The notes under the pieces are model-generated. The model had not been told where the DNA came from. It saw only the letters and a program-made list of their open reading frames with translations, and made no database searches. DNA of 64,000 nt from Seriola aureovittata (taxonomy: Eukaryota; Chordata; Actinopteri; Carangiformes; Carangidae), in the NCBI RefSeq assembly GCF_021018895.1, contig NC_079364.1, positions 19,304,885 to 19,368,884 on the forward strand. The letters are read 5' to 3'. This document shows positions 1-13,693 of the stretch, one piece after another. The position numbers and the translations under genes are program-made. Position 1 is the stretch's first letter. Every line of letters begins with the position of its first letter.

Positions 1-539
1 AAAACAATAAGCGGAGGCACACAGTTAGATGCAAACACACACACACACACTAATCCATCCTTATTCTTGTTAAATAACCAGCAGGAGGTTAAAATCGAAG
101 AAAGCAACACTGATGGTTGTGACATTGTATAAAATATGACTGTTTCCCGCATACAGAGTTTCACATACCTATGTTGTGTCGGTCCTTTGTTTCCTTTATT
201 TTTTTCTCCGTTTGTCTCTGTCTGTCATCCTTTCAAATTGTTGCTGTCCTTCCCTCCCATTGTGTTCTATTTTCTTCTTATCGCTGCTGTCTCTCAATCT
301 GATTCAATATAGTGTGCTTTATTGGCACATTAGCAGTACTGCCAAACTGGCCTGTAATCATATTCCATTCATTTTGTCACTCATTTTTTTCCTTCACCTG
401 GGAGTGTGTTTTTATCCACGGCTCTTACCTCTCTCCCTTCCTAAATTTTGACATTCCACCAGACATCTGTCATCTTGTAACACATGCTCCACCATGCTCC
501 TGGATTCGCTTTGGGCAAATACATCTCAAGGTGAGCTGC

Positions 540-540
<1 letters not shown>

Positions 541-582
<42 letters not shown>

Positions 583-605
583 TATGTGTGTGTGTGCGTG
601 TGTGT
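541..605. repeat. (GT)n microsatellite
   Basis: GT repeat with a few interruptions; the frames across it are artefacts. Confidence 0.9.
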
Positions 606-673
606 TCTACGCATTTACTATCTGTTGGGATGTAAGTACACCCACAAGAATAGAATACTCAAAGACTTGGCAG

Positions 674-674
<1 letters not shown>

Positions 675-720
<46 letters not shown>
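675..720. repeat. (GT)n microsatellite
   Basis: Uninterrupted GT repeat. Confidence 0.9.
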
Positions 721-721
<1 letters not shown>

Positions 722-1120
722 CCCACAGCTAGATGTCACGCAGTTGACAAGTGTCAAGATGGATATCAGCGATCTTGAGCCCCTGGTAAGTCTGTCATTA
801 TGGTAACTCATAATGACAGAACTCTCACTCATTCCTTTGTCTTTTTTTAAGTTTCTTCTTTCTCTTTCTTCATTTCCTTCATTTTCTTTCTGTTTATAGA
901 GTTTTATTGATGCAGAATGTAGATTTTACAGCTCAGTATAACTTCTCCTTTCCTTTCAAACAGTCACATATCATACAAAGGAATCTACATAACTGACAAT
1001 AGAAAATAAAACAAGGTTGAATTACTGCCTCACAGTAGTATGCATCTCCCAACCAGTAAAGTTGCAGTTTACAATCTGACTCATATGTAATAAAGACTTT
1101 GAAGGAATTTGATAAAAATG

Positions 1121-1665
1121 TGCAGCAAATATCCCTAGTCTGGCATCAGTCAAAAGCTATTAGAGATGTTCATAGTAAGGACATGTAGATGGTAGTAATG
1201 GACCCGAAAATGTATTTGACTGTTACTTATACAGGAAAAGTAACAACAAAAGGACAATGATCATCACTAAAGTGTGAACCCTGTCTCTAAAATCAATAGA
1301 ATCATAAATCACAAGCCACATTCCAATTCTGACCAGGCACTAAGCACTTAGTTTTGCATTTGGTTCCTCCTTTATCATTTTTGTCCACATTTTTTGTTCT
1401 TTCTTTTGCCACATGCTCCAAGTAACTTTTTCTTTGTCTACACATGATGTCTTTTATTTTTACAAGCCAAGTCAAAACCAACTGAATCAAACATCAGCAG
1501 TGCTTCAGAATACAAACATTTTAATCATCATCACCCCAGTCTGTTTTAAAGATTTTTGAAAGTTTTTGAGTCTCCTGGCCAACGCCAATCTTCTCTGAAG
1601 TAATCTACCTAAAGTTAAGTTCCACAATTAGAGCTTTATTTCACATCAACCCACAAGAGACACAG
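1121..1665 (-). repeat. Diverged dispersed repeat, copy 1
   Basis: Shared blocks with 2786-3540 include CTGGCATCAGTCA, GTAAGGACATG, TTTGCCACATGCTCCAAGTA, GCCAAGTCAAAACCAACTGAA and TTTCACATCAACCCACAAGA. On the minus strand the last block precedes AATAAA, so this may be the 3' end of a retroelement or processed transcript. The class was not recognised. Confidence 0.65.
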
Positions 1666-1670
1666 GCAGG

Positions 1671-1916
1671 CTACACGATCTGCACCTGACTACACACAGA
1701 TAAATCAATAGCGGTGCAAAAGCCTGCTGGCAGACTGACGATCAGCTGAGAGAACAAGTGGAACCAGTTACCATAAGCTACATTGCCTCCAGGGAAACCA
1801 CCCCAGACTTTGTCGTGAAGAAGTTCCCAGCTCCCAACACCAACTACTTCGGGTTCAGACCAGGGAAAATCTCCAGCTACAGCGCACAGTAGGCGAGATC
1901 TTGATAATCTGCTCAT
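1671..1916 (-). other. Unrecognised coding-like fragment beside repeat copy 1
   Basis: Both strands are open here. The minus strand gives an 81-codon frame (LLCAVAGDFPWSEPEVVG ... HLFSQLIVSLPAGFC) directly upstream of the repeat tail and its AATAAA. The plus strand gives a frame ending SSYSAQ with EPVTISYIASRETTPDFVVK. The sequence is less AT-rich than its surroundings. I cannot name a family; it may be the end of the ORF of the repeat. Confidence 0.3.
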
Positions 1917-2785
1917 GACTGGGTTGATGTTGAGATTAAATATTATTATTTTAACAATTCTTTTTCTTTTTCAAATTTCATTCAAGGCCATCTTAGTATC
2001 ATTTAGTTGTATAGCCATATAGTAAATAGACAAAACATATTCTCTCCCACCATTGCCCAATGCAGTACACAGTTCATTTTATCCACTATTGATTAATCCT
2101 GTTCTTTTGCTTCACTGTTCATCTTGGTGATTATCAAACACTGCATTTACCCTGTAGTATTAGTCAGTTAATACATCTATTTACTTAAATTCAACCAATG
2201 TCCTGTTGTGTTACTATGAAATAGAGACCAGATGATACATTGACTCAAGAAATCACAGCTTCTGATATTAAACTGATTGGATTTATTATATTAGTGAATA
2301 CATTTACCAATCAAAGTTATTCAATTGAAGTGGAGAGAGGCGCCCTAATTTACAAAGATTTTAATTTTTAAGTGTGGCCATGTAGCATTACAGATATTAT
2401 GTGTATTTTGGAGAAATGAGAGTCATCACTATTTTGATGTATCATTCCAGTGAATAATTTTCAGTGAGAAACATGCTTTCTTTACTTAGAGACTATTTAT
2501 ACAGAGGAGCACAGAAAACTAATAAAGAGCTTTATCCCATGGGGAAAGGACAATCACCCAAAGCTCAATATCCGCAATACCAACAAGGTTGTAGGGGATC
2601 ACCCAAGGAACAGGAGGCCACCTGTCCTGGTTGTCAGGGAGAGGAAGTGAATAGGTTGGAGTCATACAAGTCAAATCAATAAAAAACTGGATTGAATTCA
2701 CAATACTAGGCTGATGGACTTAGGAATAGAAAACCACAGTGCAGAAAGAATCCAACTGAACTAACACAAGGCTACATAAGTATTT

Positions 2786-3540
2786 GGCAGTGTATTGTAG
2801 CGGACATACCTGGCCTGGCATCAGTCACAAGCTGTTAAAGAACTTCATTGTAAGGACATGCAGAGATATGGACCCAAAATTGACACTTTGTTACTCTTCC
2901 CACCATCAAACTATCAAATTGATAAGAAACAGAGACAAAGGACCCTTCTCTCACTGCTTAACGATGACCTCAGCATTTCACAGAGATACACAACCTGATC
3001 ACAGTCAAAGAAATGCTGTGTAATCCACATTTATAGACTATTAGCTTGAGAAATGAAATGAAAAAACAATTAAACAATTCAAAAGTTCCATGGAAAATTA
3101 CTCTCTTATCCAAGTTGAAACACAGGAGAAGACGGGTAACGCACCTGAAACGTGCACTAGCCCCCAGGGGATAAAAAAGTCATGATCAATTCACACAAGC
3201 CCGCCTCTGTAGCTCATAGCTTTTAGCTCTAAGCTCCACCACAAAAACTCATGGCTCTTAGCCATGTTGCATTTTACCGTTTTGTCCACGTCCTTTATTC
3301 TTTCTTTGCCACATGCTCCAAGTAACATTCTTTTTGTCTACATGCGCAATAAGCCAAGTCAAGACCAACTGAACAGAAGTGCATCAGAGTTATTTTGTAG
3401 CTTTATAAACATTATCAGGCTTTCCCTTTTGAAGACTTTTGACAGTTTAGAATCGTCTGGTCAACGCCAGTCTTCTCTAAAGTTATCCAGCCAAAGTTAA
3501 GTGCATCAGAGTTTATTTCACATCAACCCACAAGAGACAG
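2786..3540 (-). repeat. Diverged dispersed repeat, copy 2
   Basis: This is the second copy of the repeat at 1121-1665, in the same orientation, with roughly 200 to 250 bp of additional sequence before 3265. Shared blocks are in the same order. Confidence 0.65.
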
Positions 3541-4733
3541 TTTCTCTAAAACCTGGGAATCAGTTGTCAAACTAACCAAACTATCCTTTTCACAACATTA
3601 ATACATGATTATTGTCTGCATTTTGAGGTTGATTTTTGCAATAACAAAGTCAAGTTAAAATATGTTTCAACGTACGACTTTTCATGAAGAAACATAATAA
3701 CACTGATACTGCAGATACCACAAAAGAATCTAAAGGCATTCAATGCTAATTTTCAGTCCTTTGATGAGCAAAAAAAAACATTTTTAAATTATTTACATCA
3801 TTATACTTTTCACAGCCAGTTGCCATCAGTCTGAAAACTTGGCAGCAGCATTTCACTGAAAGCTTCAATTACCATAATGGGCTGTGTGTTTATGATGTTA
3901 AGTCTCTCTCTCTCTCTTTCTACCATTCAGTCCAATTCAAAAGGACTTTACTTGCATGTGAAACAGACGTTTATATTGTCGAGGTGTGAAGATGGATGGA
4001 CGGACGGACGGACGGACTGACTGACTGACTGACTGACTGATTGAGCAAAATTTTATCTTTTTTATATTTAAATGTACAGTGAGTATATCTATGTATAGAG
4101 ATAAGTACTGTACAAATGGTCAGTGCAAGAAAACAAGTGATTTGACAGTTTGGTCACAACAGCTCATAAATCTTGCTGCTGTGTTTGCACATTGCTTTGT
4201 TACGCCCAGATGAAATGGATGTTTTCTGTTAATAACCGCGAGTCTTTTCGGTGGTTGTAACCTGTGGGCAGTGTTTGTCTCTGATGTCTCGTTTAAGTTG
4301 GCAAGTGGTTAAAAAGTGCAGCTCAGTTTCCACCTTGTACTGTGTACGGTAGCTGTACAGTCTATCTAGTCTGGGGAGCCAATTCTGATTGTGTGGCGGT
4401 CTCTCTCCATGGCAAGGCTGTGCTCACTGAATCTGTGCATGGTCGAGGATTTCCTTTGTTTTGGATCGGTCACCATGGTCAGGTAATCTGCCACTGGTTT
4501 ATTCTTCCTAACAAATGTGTCAAATACTTTTTGTTTTCTTAGAAATGTTTGTCAGCAAAGTCCCAGAACCAGCTGGTCTAGGGGGCTTCTCACTAGGGTC
4601 TCTCAGTAGCTGAGAGCTTTGTTAAGGAGAGCGTCAGGTCACTTTCTTTTAGGAGATTTTAAAATTTAAGTGCTGTCTTTTGAATTTTTATTATTAGTAG
4701 GTATCATCTTAATTCTCCTTTGCATGCAATATT

Positions 4734-5990
4734 TTAAGATTTCCATTGGATGTGGATTTTTTTCGCATGCAGGGGACCCCAGTGGACCCCAAAACCTTGC
4801 AACCATAGAAGTGAAATAAGTTCTATAATGGGGTTCAGTATTTTAAGCTGGATCTGAATTGGGATGTCCAACTTTATGTTCATTTTGATGATGTAAAACA
4901 CCCTTCTTGTCTTGTCTCTCAGGGTGTTCACAGTCTTGTTGAAGTTACCTGTGGTGCTGATGTTTAGGCTGTGTTGAGAAAAGTTTTTTGTATGTTGAAG
5001 AGCAATGGTATCTACATAGAACTTTGAGATTTTGGGTTAAGGTTAGGGTTAGTTAGTGTCGGGTGTTTTTTGGGAATACCAGAAATTTTGGTTAGATTCA
5101 CTGTCAAGGCCCAGGTCTGAGAGAATTGGTGCAGAAGATCAAGGTGCTGTTGTAGCCCTTCTTTGTTTGTTAGGAGGTTCAGACGCAAGCTACATCCTTT
5201 TCTGCTGCCCAGCTTTAGGGGAAAGAAGTCTGTGTTTTTTGTGCACTTGTTGTTCAGTAAGTGATGCAGACCATAATGCCAAATTGAATCATAGGCTTTT
5301 TTGATGTCAACAAAGCAGGAGAATCATTTGCTTTTGTTTACTTGGTTGTCAATTAGGGTGATGGGGGTGAAGATATGGTCTGTTGTACTATAATTTGGTA
5401 AAAAAAAAAAAAAAAAAAACAATTTGGGATTTGCTCAGGACATTATTTTCAGTGTGGAGTTGACAGAGTTTGTGGTTTATGATCATTCAGAGGATTTTCC
5501 AGAGGTTGCTTTTGAAAAAGATCCTATGGTTGTTGCTTGGGGTTGAATTTGTCTCTCGTCCAACTTTTGTGGAGCAGTGTATCAGTCTTTGGTTCCAAAT
5601 ATTGAGGAAGAGCCTGGATTGAAGGACGATGTTAAAAAGTTTTAGTATAGCCAGTTTGAATTTGAGGTCTGTGAACTTTATCAATTTTTTGGGATGTCGT
5701 CAACACTACAGGCGTTCTTGGTTTACAAGGATTTCATTTATTCCTGTTGTTTATTATGTAATTACGGAGTCTAGCTGGTTCTGACAGTCTTTTATGGTTG
5801 ACTCTGAACTTCGTACTTTATCTTGTATGTGTTTTTGCTGTTAATTCTCCTCTGTTGGACCAAAGAGATTGGAGAAGTGGTTTACCCATGCATCTCCATT
5901 TTGAATGGGTAGGTCCTCATGTTTTTGTTTGATTAGAGTGTTCCAATTTTCCCAGAAGTGGTTTGTTTTTATGGATTCTTTTTCTCTCTC
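4734..5990 (-). mobile_element. Decayed LINE reverse-transcriptase fragment
   Basis: Minus-strand pieces in several frames align in order to a fish non-LTR retrotransposon reverse transcriptase: HFWENWNTLI with DLPIQNGDAWVNHFSNLFG (near 5870-5970), FNIVLQSRLFLNIWNQRLI and NHRIFFKSNLWKIL (5490-5640), FVDIKKAYDSIW (near 5270-5310), a GCSL-like piece, then NTLRDKTRRVFYIIK and KLDIPIQIQLKI (4780-4930). The YADD/FADD catalytic box is missing between the GCSL-like piece and the later blocks, and there are stops and frameshifts. The copy is old and dead. Confidence 0.75.
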
Positions 5991-6974
5991 ACAATCTCTC
6001 TCCCTCTCTCTCTCAAACATACAAACACACACATACAAAATTACAAACACACAGAGCTGCTGTGATTAACTGTGAAGTGTAACATTACGGCATTCAAAAA
6101 CAAGACAGCTACACATTTACATGCACGTATTGGGTTTTCCTGCAGGGCTGAAAACCTAAGAGCTCTCAGGGGGTAACACTGATCAAAGTGTGTAACATGG
6201 TGATATTATACATTGTGACAGCATCACATATATACACGCAAGGAAGCACACACAAAACACACCACTGGCGGTTGTTTGTTTATCCTGGGGAAAAACTGAA
6301 ACTAAAGATCATGTAGAGGTCATTAAGGACCTCTTGTTTATTTGTTTGTTTCTTCCTGTCTTTTTTAGTTTCATTTTGTCATATGTGTAATTGCCTTTAA
6401 ATGTATAAATGGTGGACCACCTAGCCAAGGTGTAAAGAGGAAAAAGGCCCATATTGCTGTTGGGACAAATGTTAAAACACATAAAATAAGTTTAGCCATT
6501 AAATCAAGGTCAGTTCCACTTCAGGCTTATGCTGAGCCCTGTAAAATGATATTAAATGTCTCACATCACATTTAAAGAAGTGCAGGCATGCACACTGAGT
6601 TTCTGCAGGTACTGGGCGCTTTTCTGATTCCCTACAAGAGTAACTAACCCTGAACAACACTGTCAGCAACATCACTGAATCAAACATAGCTAAGCGGAGT
6701 CAAGAGCACAACCTTTATCTCTCTCACTCTCTTTCTTCCTCTCTCGCTCTCCCCCAGTCTCTCTGAGACAGTCTATTTCTTCTCACTCTATTTGTCATTC
6801 TGTCATACTCTGTCAGTTTCTTGTTGTCCCTCTTCCTCTGTCTATACATTTATCAAATTACCTCTCTCTCTACCTGTCTCACTCTTTGTTTCAAGTGGAT
6901 TCCATTTAGTTTAGTACCAGCTGAATTCGATTTAAAGCGCTGCATTGACATGGTAAGATGCAGTATGTAATCAA

Positions 6975-7345
6975 ATATATAACACATACCTCAGCCAAGG
7001 CCACACATTTGCTTACACCAGATCCAGATTATCATCTGTGTCTGCACCAAATTGTACAAACTCATAGATCTCAAAACCATCTATGTCTATCAAGATCCAA
7101 ACATTATTTCCTGTGAAATTGACAAAATGTCAAAAAATGCCATATTTCATAATGTTATGGAAAGTGATTAAAAATATTCCTGGATCCAACCCTTTAACCA
7201 GATCTGCACCAAAATTTGACGGGTTTCCACTGGATGATGCCCCATCCCTCCACCCAGTTTGATGCAAATGGGTTCAGTGCTATTTGTATAATCCTGCTGA
7301 CAAACAAACATACAGGTGAAAGCATAACCTCTTTGGGGGACATAA
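6975..7345. repeat. Old dispersed fish repeat
   Basis: The segment begins near CCTCAGCCAAGGCCACACAT and ends AATCCTGCTGACAAACAAAC, then AGGTGAAAGCATAACCTC. The last stretch is a motif very common in teleost genomes. I do not assign a class. Confidence 0.5.
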
Positions 7346-7590
7346 ATATAATAAATGTATTGTTCTAATGAATAAGTATTTAGAGGAACATCTACATCTG
7401 TCCCTCTCACCTTGTGACACTATGACTGTCACCACCTTTATCTCTTTATTAGTGTCAGCTTTGGCATAATATGAAAAACACGCAAGCAAAATGATCAACT
7501 GATTAACTCACAACTACTTTATCACCTTCTTGTAATGCACAGTCGCACACACACTCACATGCAGCACAAACAACAACAGTTGTGTTACTA

Positions 7591-8001
<411 letters not shown>

Positions 8002-8315
8002 TCAAGAAGCATTACTGGTGTATCACTTTCTACTTTAATTCAAGTTCATTTTAATTATTTACATAGCCTAGAACACTGTATTAATACTAATAAAAGCCTA
8101 ATCCTTCACACCTCTTGTAATGTGTACGAATTGAACTCCAACAGTTCCCTCAAAACATCAGAAATCAATAATTCAGTTCAGTATATCAAATATGTACCTG
8201 CACAAAAACATCCATGTGTTTGCAATTGTCCTTGTGATTACCACCATTAGCTTGTTCTATATTGCTATATGTCAACATTACTATATCATGGGCCAGAAAA
8301 TATAATTAGTGCTTA

Positions 8316-8420
<105 letters not shown>

Positions 8421-11400
8421 CTAGAACAAAAACGAAAGCAGAAAGCAACGGTACAGACATTTATAAACACAGATGTGTAAAGATGAGGGTACAGAAAAAG
8501 CAAAAAGAGAGACAGAGAATCACTTAGAGACTTATTATGAGTTCCTGCAGGGATGAGCTCATGCTTTTCCATCCTTACAATTTCCAGTAATAGAAAGTAA
8601 TGATTATATCACTGGGGAAATTTGAAAGCCTAGCATTGAAATGTGAGTTTTATTTCACAAACAACTGTCTCTCAAGCAGTGACAGCTCTATATGATGTTA
8701 ATAACAATAAATTAATGACGTGCATTATAAAGTAGCACTGTGCAAACAAAAAACATCCTTTTCAAAAAGACTGACAGCATCTGTCAACCTCATGACCTCA
8801 TGATTCTTGTAATTTAGTCTGACTTCATGGCATGGAGTCAGACTAAATTACAGCACAGAGGAAAACCACTTTAGAGCAGAAAGTACGGAGCAGGCTTCTA
8901 TTATCTCTGCCAAAACAAGACTAAAGTTTTACATTTCTTTGCAATGTAGGGCTCACCTTTGTGAGAGGAACAAAGATGAGGCACTGACATACTCTCTAGG
9001 CAGCATTGTTGCACTTCCAAAATTGGTTGTATATTGGTTGTAAGTGTATATTCTCATTCAGTCTTAGAACAAACAACACTTAATGCTGGAAACTGATGAC
9101 ACCGATAGCATCATCAAACCCAGGAATTCTGGGAATGATCCCAGATATGCCAGAATGTGACATGTATCATGCACCAACTGGGAAATCAATGGAAAGAGAT
9201 AAAATACACAACGATCTATTACAGTGGACAGTCCATAGCTAGCCAACAGTGTCCAAAACCACAAAGGCATATATTCTGTGGGTGTGTTCTCTTTTTAGCA
9301 GGGGGCAAAAAAAGTGGGAGGGAGTATCCTATCATATAAAGGACTACTACTAATAATACCAGCGTTATGAGAGAGAGGGACTACTGATCTTCTTAGCCGT
9401 GACCATCATCTTATTTAATTAAAGCTGCTATGCCAAAGGTATAACAATTGTAAAAGTGATAATGGCATATTGGTATTCCAAAATAATACATTTTTTAATG
9501 AAAGAAAAAAACTCTGATACATCCTTGCTTTTATTTAGCAGATTCCTTCTTTAAATTCATAGAAAAATCCTGAACTGCACACACTTTACCCTGCAAACAC
9601 ACCCCTCTGTTGTTTAACAGAGAAATTGAGTGTTAAATGCCTTACTTGAAGTCACGTTCATGGCTGTAGCTGCATGCATACATCTCTGGATCATCGATCT
9701 ACTTTGAGTTCTAAAATGCCGTAATACTGGTGTTCTATTATTTGCTGCTTGCCCATTATTTATTAGCAGTAGATCATAACCCTGACAGAATGGAGGATGG
9801 CAGATTCCTGCTGTATTCAGGAAACCTCTAAGAAAAAAGAGCTGGTCTCAGTCAGTGAGTTTCTCGTGAATTAAAGGAGTAAGATGAACCATGAATATGT
9901 GATATTGTGGATGAGAATCAATCACATGGCAAATCACACTGTAGGGAAGAAAACCCTTACCGCAGGTGACAAGTGTAAAGACCCTTCCAACATGCTAGAA
10001 TCAGTAACGCATAGCTAAGCCTTTGGCCGTGTTTTGTCAAAATAAAAATGGCTAGCAAATGTTCAAATAATGTAAAAGGATATGGAACAATCTGAGGGAT
10101 TAACTGCCATCACGACAGGAATAGCAAAGAAGCCATGTATAACTGTATAAATCTGTATTTATACACGTTTGAATGTATCCATACACACAAACACACACAT
10201 TTTCTACAACAGCTCTAACTGTTATGCAAATAGGCTAATACTTAAAAGAAAAAAGCGTGTTTATTTTTGACTTCAGCAACTTACATTCAAGATGCAGCTC
10301 AATAAATATGAGACTGATACTTGTAGAAAGAATTTTACTGTCTTATTATACACTGAATGTTGCCGCCTCTGGCAATGTTTAGTCTCTGCAAAATGGCCAA
10401 AAAATAATGGGGAAAAGATGCAAAACAACATGGTGAGGTATTATCTCCTGGCTAACAACAAATCACAGGGACCATTAATAAACCATTGTCTTTTATTTGC
10501 TGATGTATTTTTGCATTATCTTTTTCACTCTGTTCACTAGAACACAAGGGTTTCTGTAGATTTTTAAAAGATGCATCATCATCACTGTTAAACTCTTCAG
10601 ATGTTTCTTAACCATATTTTAAGAACAGAATATTTTATCCATTAACACTAGTACTGTTCACATCAACTACAAAGATATTAAGGGGGATACAGAAACCATT
10701 GTTTGGTTGTCAAACATCAAACTATTATTTTAATAACTATTTTTAACAGGCAAGACAAAAAAAAGTCTGCCAATCGCCTGCCACATATGCACAAACAGAA
10801 ATGCACATTCACAGGCGTACAAAAGAGAGGAATATCGATTTTATTTTATTTGTCTCCTTTGTCTATGTAGACAAATACCCAAATCCTTTCATTTAAATCT
10901 TATTTGCATACAGCAATAATTATCACTGGCTGAAAGTGACTGTTCAATAGTTGAAAAAACACAAAAAGGACATGCAACTCACTATAGCTTTCTAGCTAAT
11001 ATCTCCTTATCAACAGTAAATCTGAAAAGACGCCTTTTTGTGAGGCATATGAAACATGACAAACGGAACAGTGAAAGATGTTGTTTGATGTGGTGTTGTT
11101 GTGGGCTGCATGTGTGTTTGTGTCTGAGAAGTTAAGGTTGTTGTTAAGAATGTACAGCTGCAGCAGCTTGTGGTCATAAAGAAAGGGAGTGAAGCAGAAC
11201 AGAATCAGAAACAGACTATGGTTTTCTGCGCATCCAAGCGTGCCTGTGTGCATGTGTGTATATGTCTATAATAACTGAAGCAGAATGATAGGCATGCCTG
11301 TTTCACTGAATTTGTGAGTGCAGTTTGGCTGCGTTTCTGTGCCTACATGTTTCTGTCTTTGTTTACATCTTTGTGTGTATGTGTGTGTCTAGACACTCAA

Positions 11401-12964
11401 GGCAGATTGCTTAGTAGCAGCAGACTCAAAGGAAGGAACTGAAGCGTTATCACACTAAGGTCATTAGCAAGAAGCTCAGTGCTGTTCAATAGATCCAAAT
11501 GAGCCCATTTAGAAAGACATTAAGAGCAGCCTGCAACCCCAAACTACATCAGATTAGCTTCTTTATTTTCTAAAGCAAAGAAAGAAACAAAGAAAAGAAG
11601 GAAGGAATCAACGACAGAAAGAAAAAAAGGACAGGAAGCGTAATTTAGACGTTTTAGACAATTTAGACAAATTTTCAACTGAAACAAACAGTGTACAGTA
11701 CACACATAATTTGCCTTCAGTTTAACCACAGTTTTGTGTATTCTCGTTTGATTCCATTCGATTATTGAGCTTTTGTTCCTGTTTTTCCTTTTATTCCGTA
11801 TTTCAGAGGAGACTTGCTCATTTTCAAGATCAGTAAAAGAATAAATAATTTAGACATCTTGCAGCCATGACACCTGTCAACATGTTAATGGTCAGACCCA
11901 TGAGTACCCAGTAGTCATTCCTACAATATTACATGATTACTCAGTAGTTGTTACTACATTATTATATGAACACTCAGCACTTATTACTACATTATTACAT
12001 AAGTACTCAGCACTAATGGGATGGACTACACACATTGTCGAACTTGGCCTTCATTTTGATGTTAGCTGAGCACCTGTAAAGTTTCATGGTTGTATCTTGC
12101 ACAGCTGTGACAGTACCATGGTGACAACATTCATCCACAGACACACAGACATATAAACACCTGCCAACGCACTCAAAACTGCCTCTGTGGTAGTTCCTGC
12201 TACAGTAGGTGCGTCCAGGACCACATTTTAGCATGATGACACATACAAAACACACAGAGACTCACAAGTTGAAAACAGCCCCACTGTCACAGCTGGTTAC
12301 CATGTTTCTGTTTAAGGGTGGATGCTCTGTGGATGCTCTTTGAAGGGATAAGTGAAGCGTTATCACTTTGAGGTCACTAGTAAGCAACAGAGTAGCTCAA
12401 TAGGCTATTTAAACATTGTTAAGAGCACTGAGAAATCCAAACCAACAATGAAAAACCTCCAGTCAGTCAACCAGTGAAGTTGTAGTGCCATAAAATTTTT
12501 GGTCTCCTCAGGGGACGATCACAGCACAGAGGAAACTGATAATAATAATAATCTTTCTCTTACTCTCATCCTGAATTCACAGCAGATATGTGTGTTTGCC
12601 ACTCAAGTCAAACAATGTTAGACATCCTTTTGGGTGTCAGCGTTATCAGAGCCTCATAAACATTACAAGCACTGTACACTGAAGACATTCATTTTATCTA
12701 CAGCATAACAAAATCGGGTTGCACGGCTACCTAGAGATGCCCCTTCCATTGCCCCAGAAAAAAAATCTTGAACCTGAAAAACTATATTGTGTCTGCTGAT
12801 CTTGCCCACACTATTGTGACCTTACGTCAGAATAGTGCAAGAGAACACAAAGCCATAATTGAGTGGACGAGTTCTTGAATTCCCTTGTTGCACTGAGGCT
12901 GCAGCAGAGCTGAGTCACTGCTGAGCAGCAACTGTGGGGGAGAAATTATCACATAAATATCTAT

Positions 12965-13013
12965 CTATCCATCCATCCATCCATCCATCCATCCATCCAT
13001 CCATCCATCCATC
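12965..13013. repeat. (CATC)n tetranucleotide repeat
   Basis: About twelve CATC units. Confidence 0.9.
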
Positions 13014-13630
13014 TCATCATCACTTCACTGCAGCCTAAGCTACAGACAGGCTGGTTAAGGTTCAAAATCCTGCACTTCAGCAGGTCAGATGCTTCTCTGT
13101 ATGGTTATTTACACTTGGGTCCTCTGGTCAGAGGGCAGCCAACCTGCCATACTTATGCTGTTGTGCAGCCCTAGGTTCCCCTAAAAAAATAAGAATTGAT
13201 TTGGGCCCTGTTAAAATGTCAACACTCTGCACACATCTAATGAATTATATTCAGTCAGCCATTTCAAGTACAGAATAAGCTGAGGTGACCCCTACCAAGG
13301 TTAGCACACATGGGTATAGGTTTCATTTCAATCTTGGGGGCAGTACTGCCAATTTCATTATTGCAATCACACCTAACAAAACTACACAAAACTGGTTATT
13401 TTCCTCACATCAGTACTTTCTAGCAGAACACCAAACAATCGATATTTTCACTCTCAACCTCTCAACTGACCCAATGTAGCAGATACTCTATTTAATAAAG
13501 TTAAAGCATTTTGCTCCTTCGGCTTTTGAAGATATGACAGAATAGCAGGTCTTCATATTACTTTCCAACAAAATAGCACATTTACAAATTGACTCATTTA
13601 AATCAGAAGCTAGCAGTGATGGTGTGTAGT

Positions 13631-13632
<2 letters not shown>

Positions 13633-13692
<60 letters not shown>
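13633..13692. repeat. (GT)n microsatellite
   Basis: Sixty bases of uninterrupted GT. Confidence 0.9.

Positions 13693-13693
<1 letters not shown>

Noticed and set aside
176..778. Several overlapping plus-strand frames of 60-107 codons
   Set aside because: They consist of Ser/Leu/Phe-rich intron and Val-Cys repeats from (GT)n tracts; no start context, domain or splice logic.
5036..5060. TTAGGGTTAG telomere-like motif
   Set aside because: Only about two units, within LINE-derived sequence; not an interstitial telomere array.
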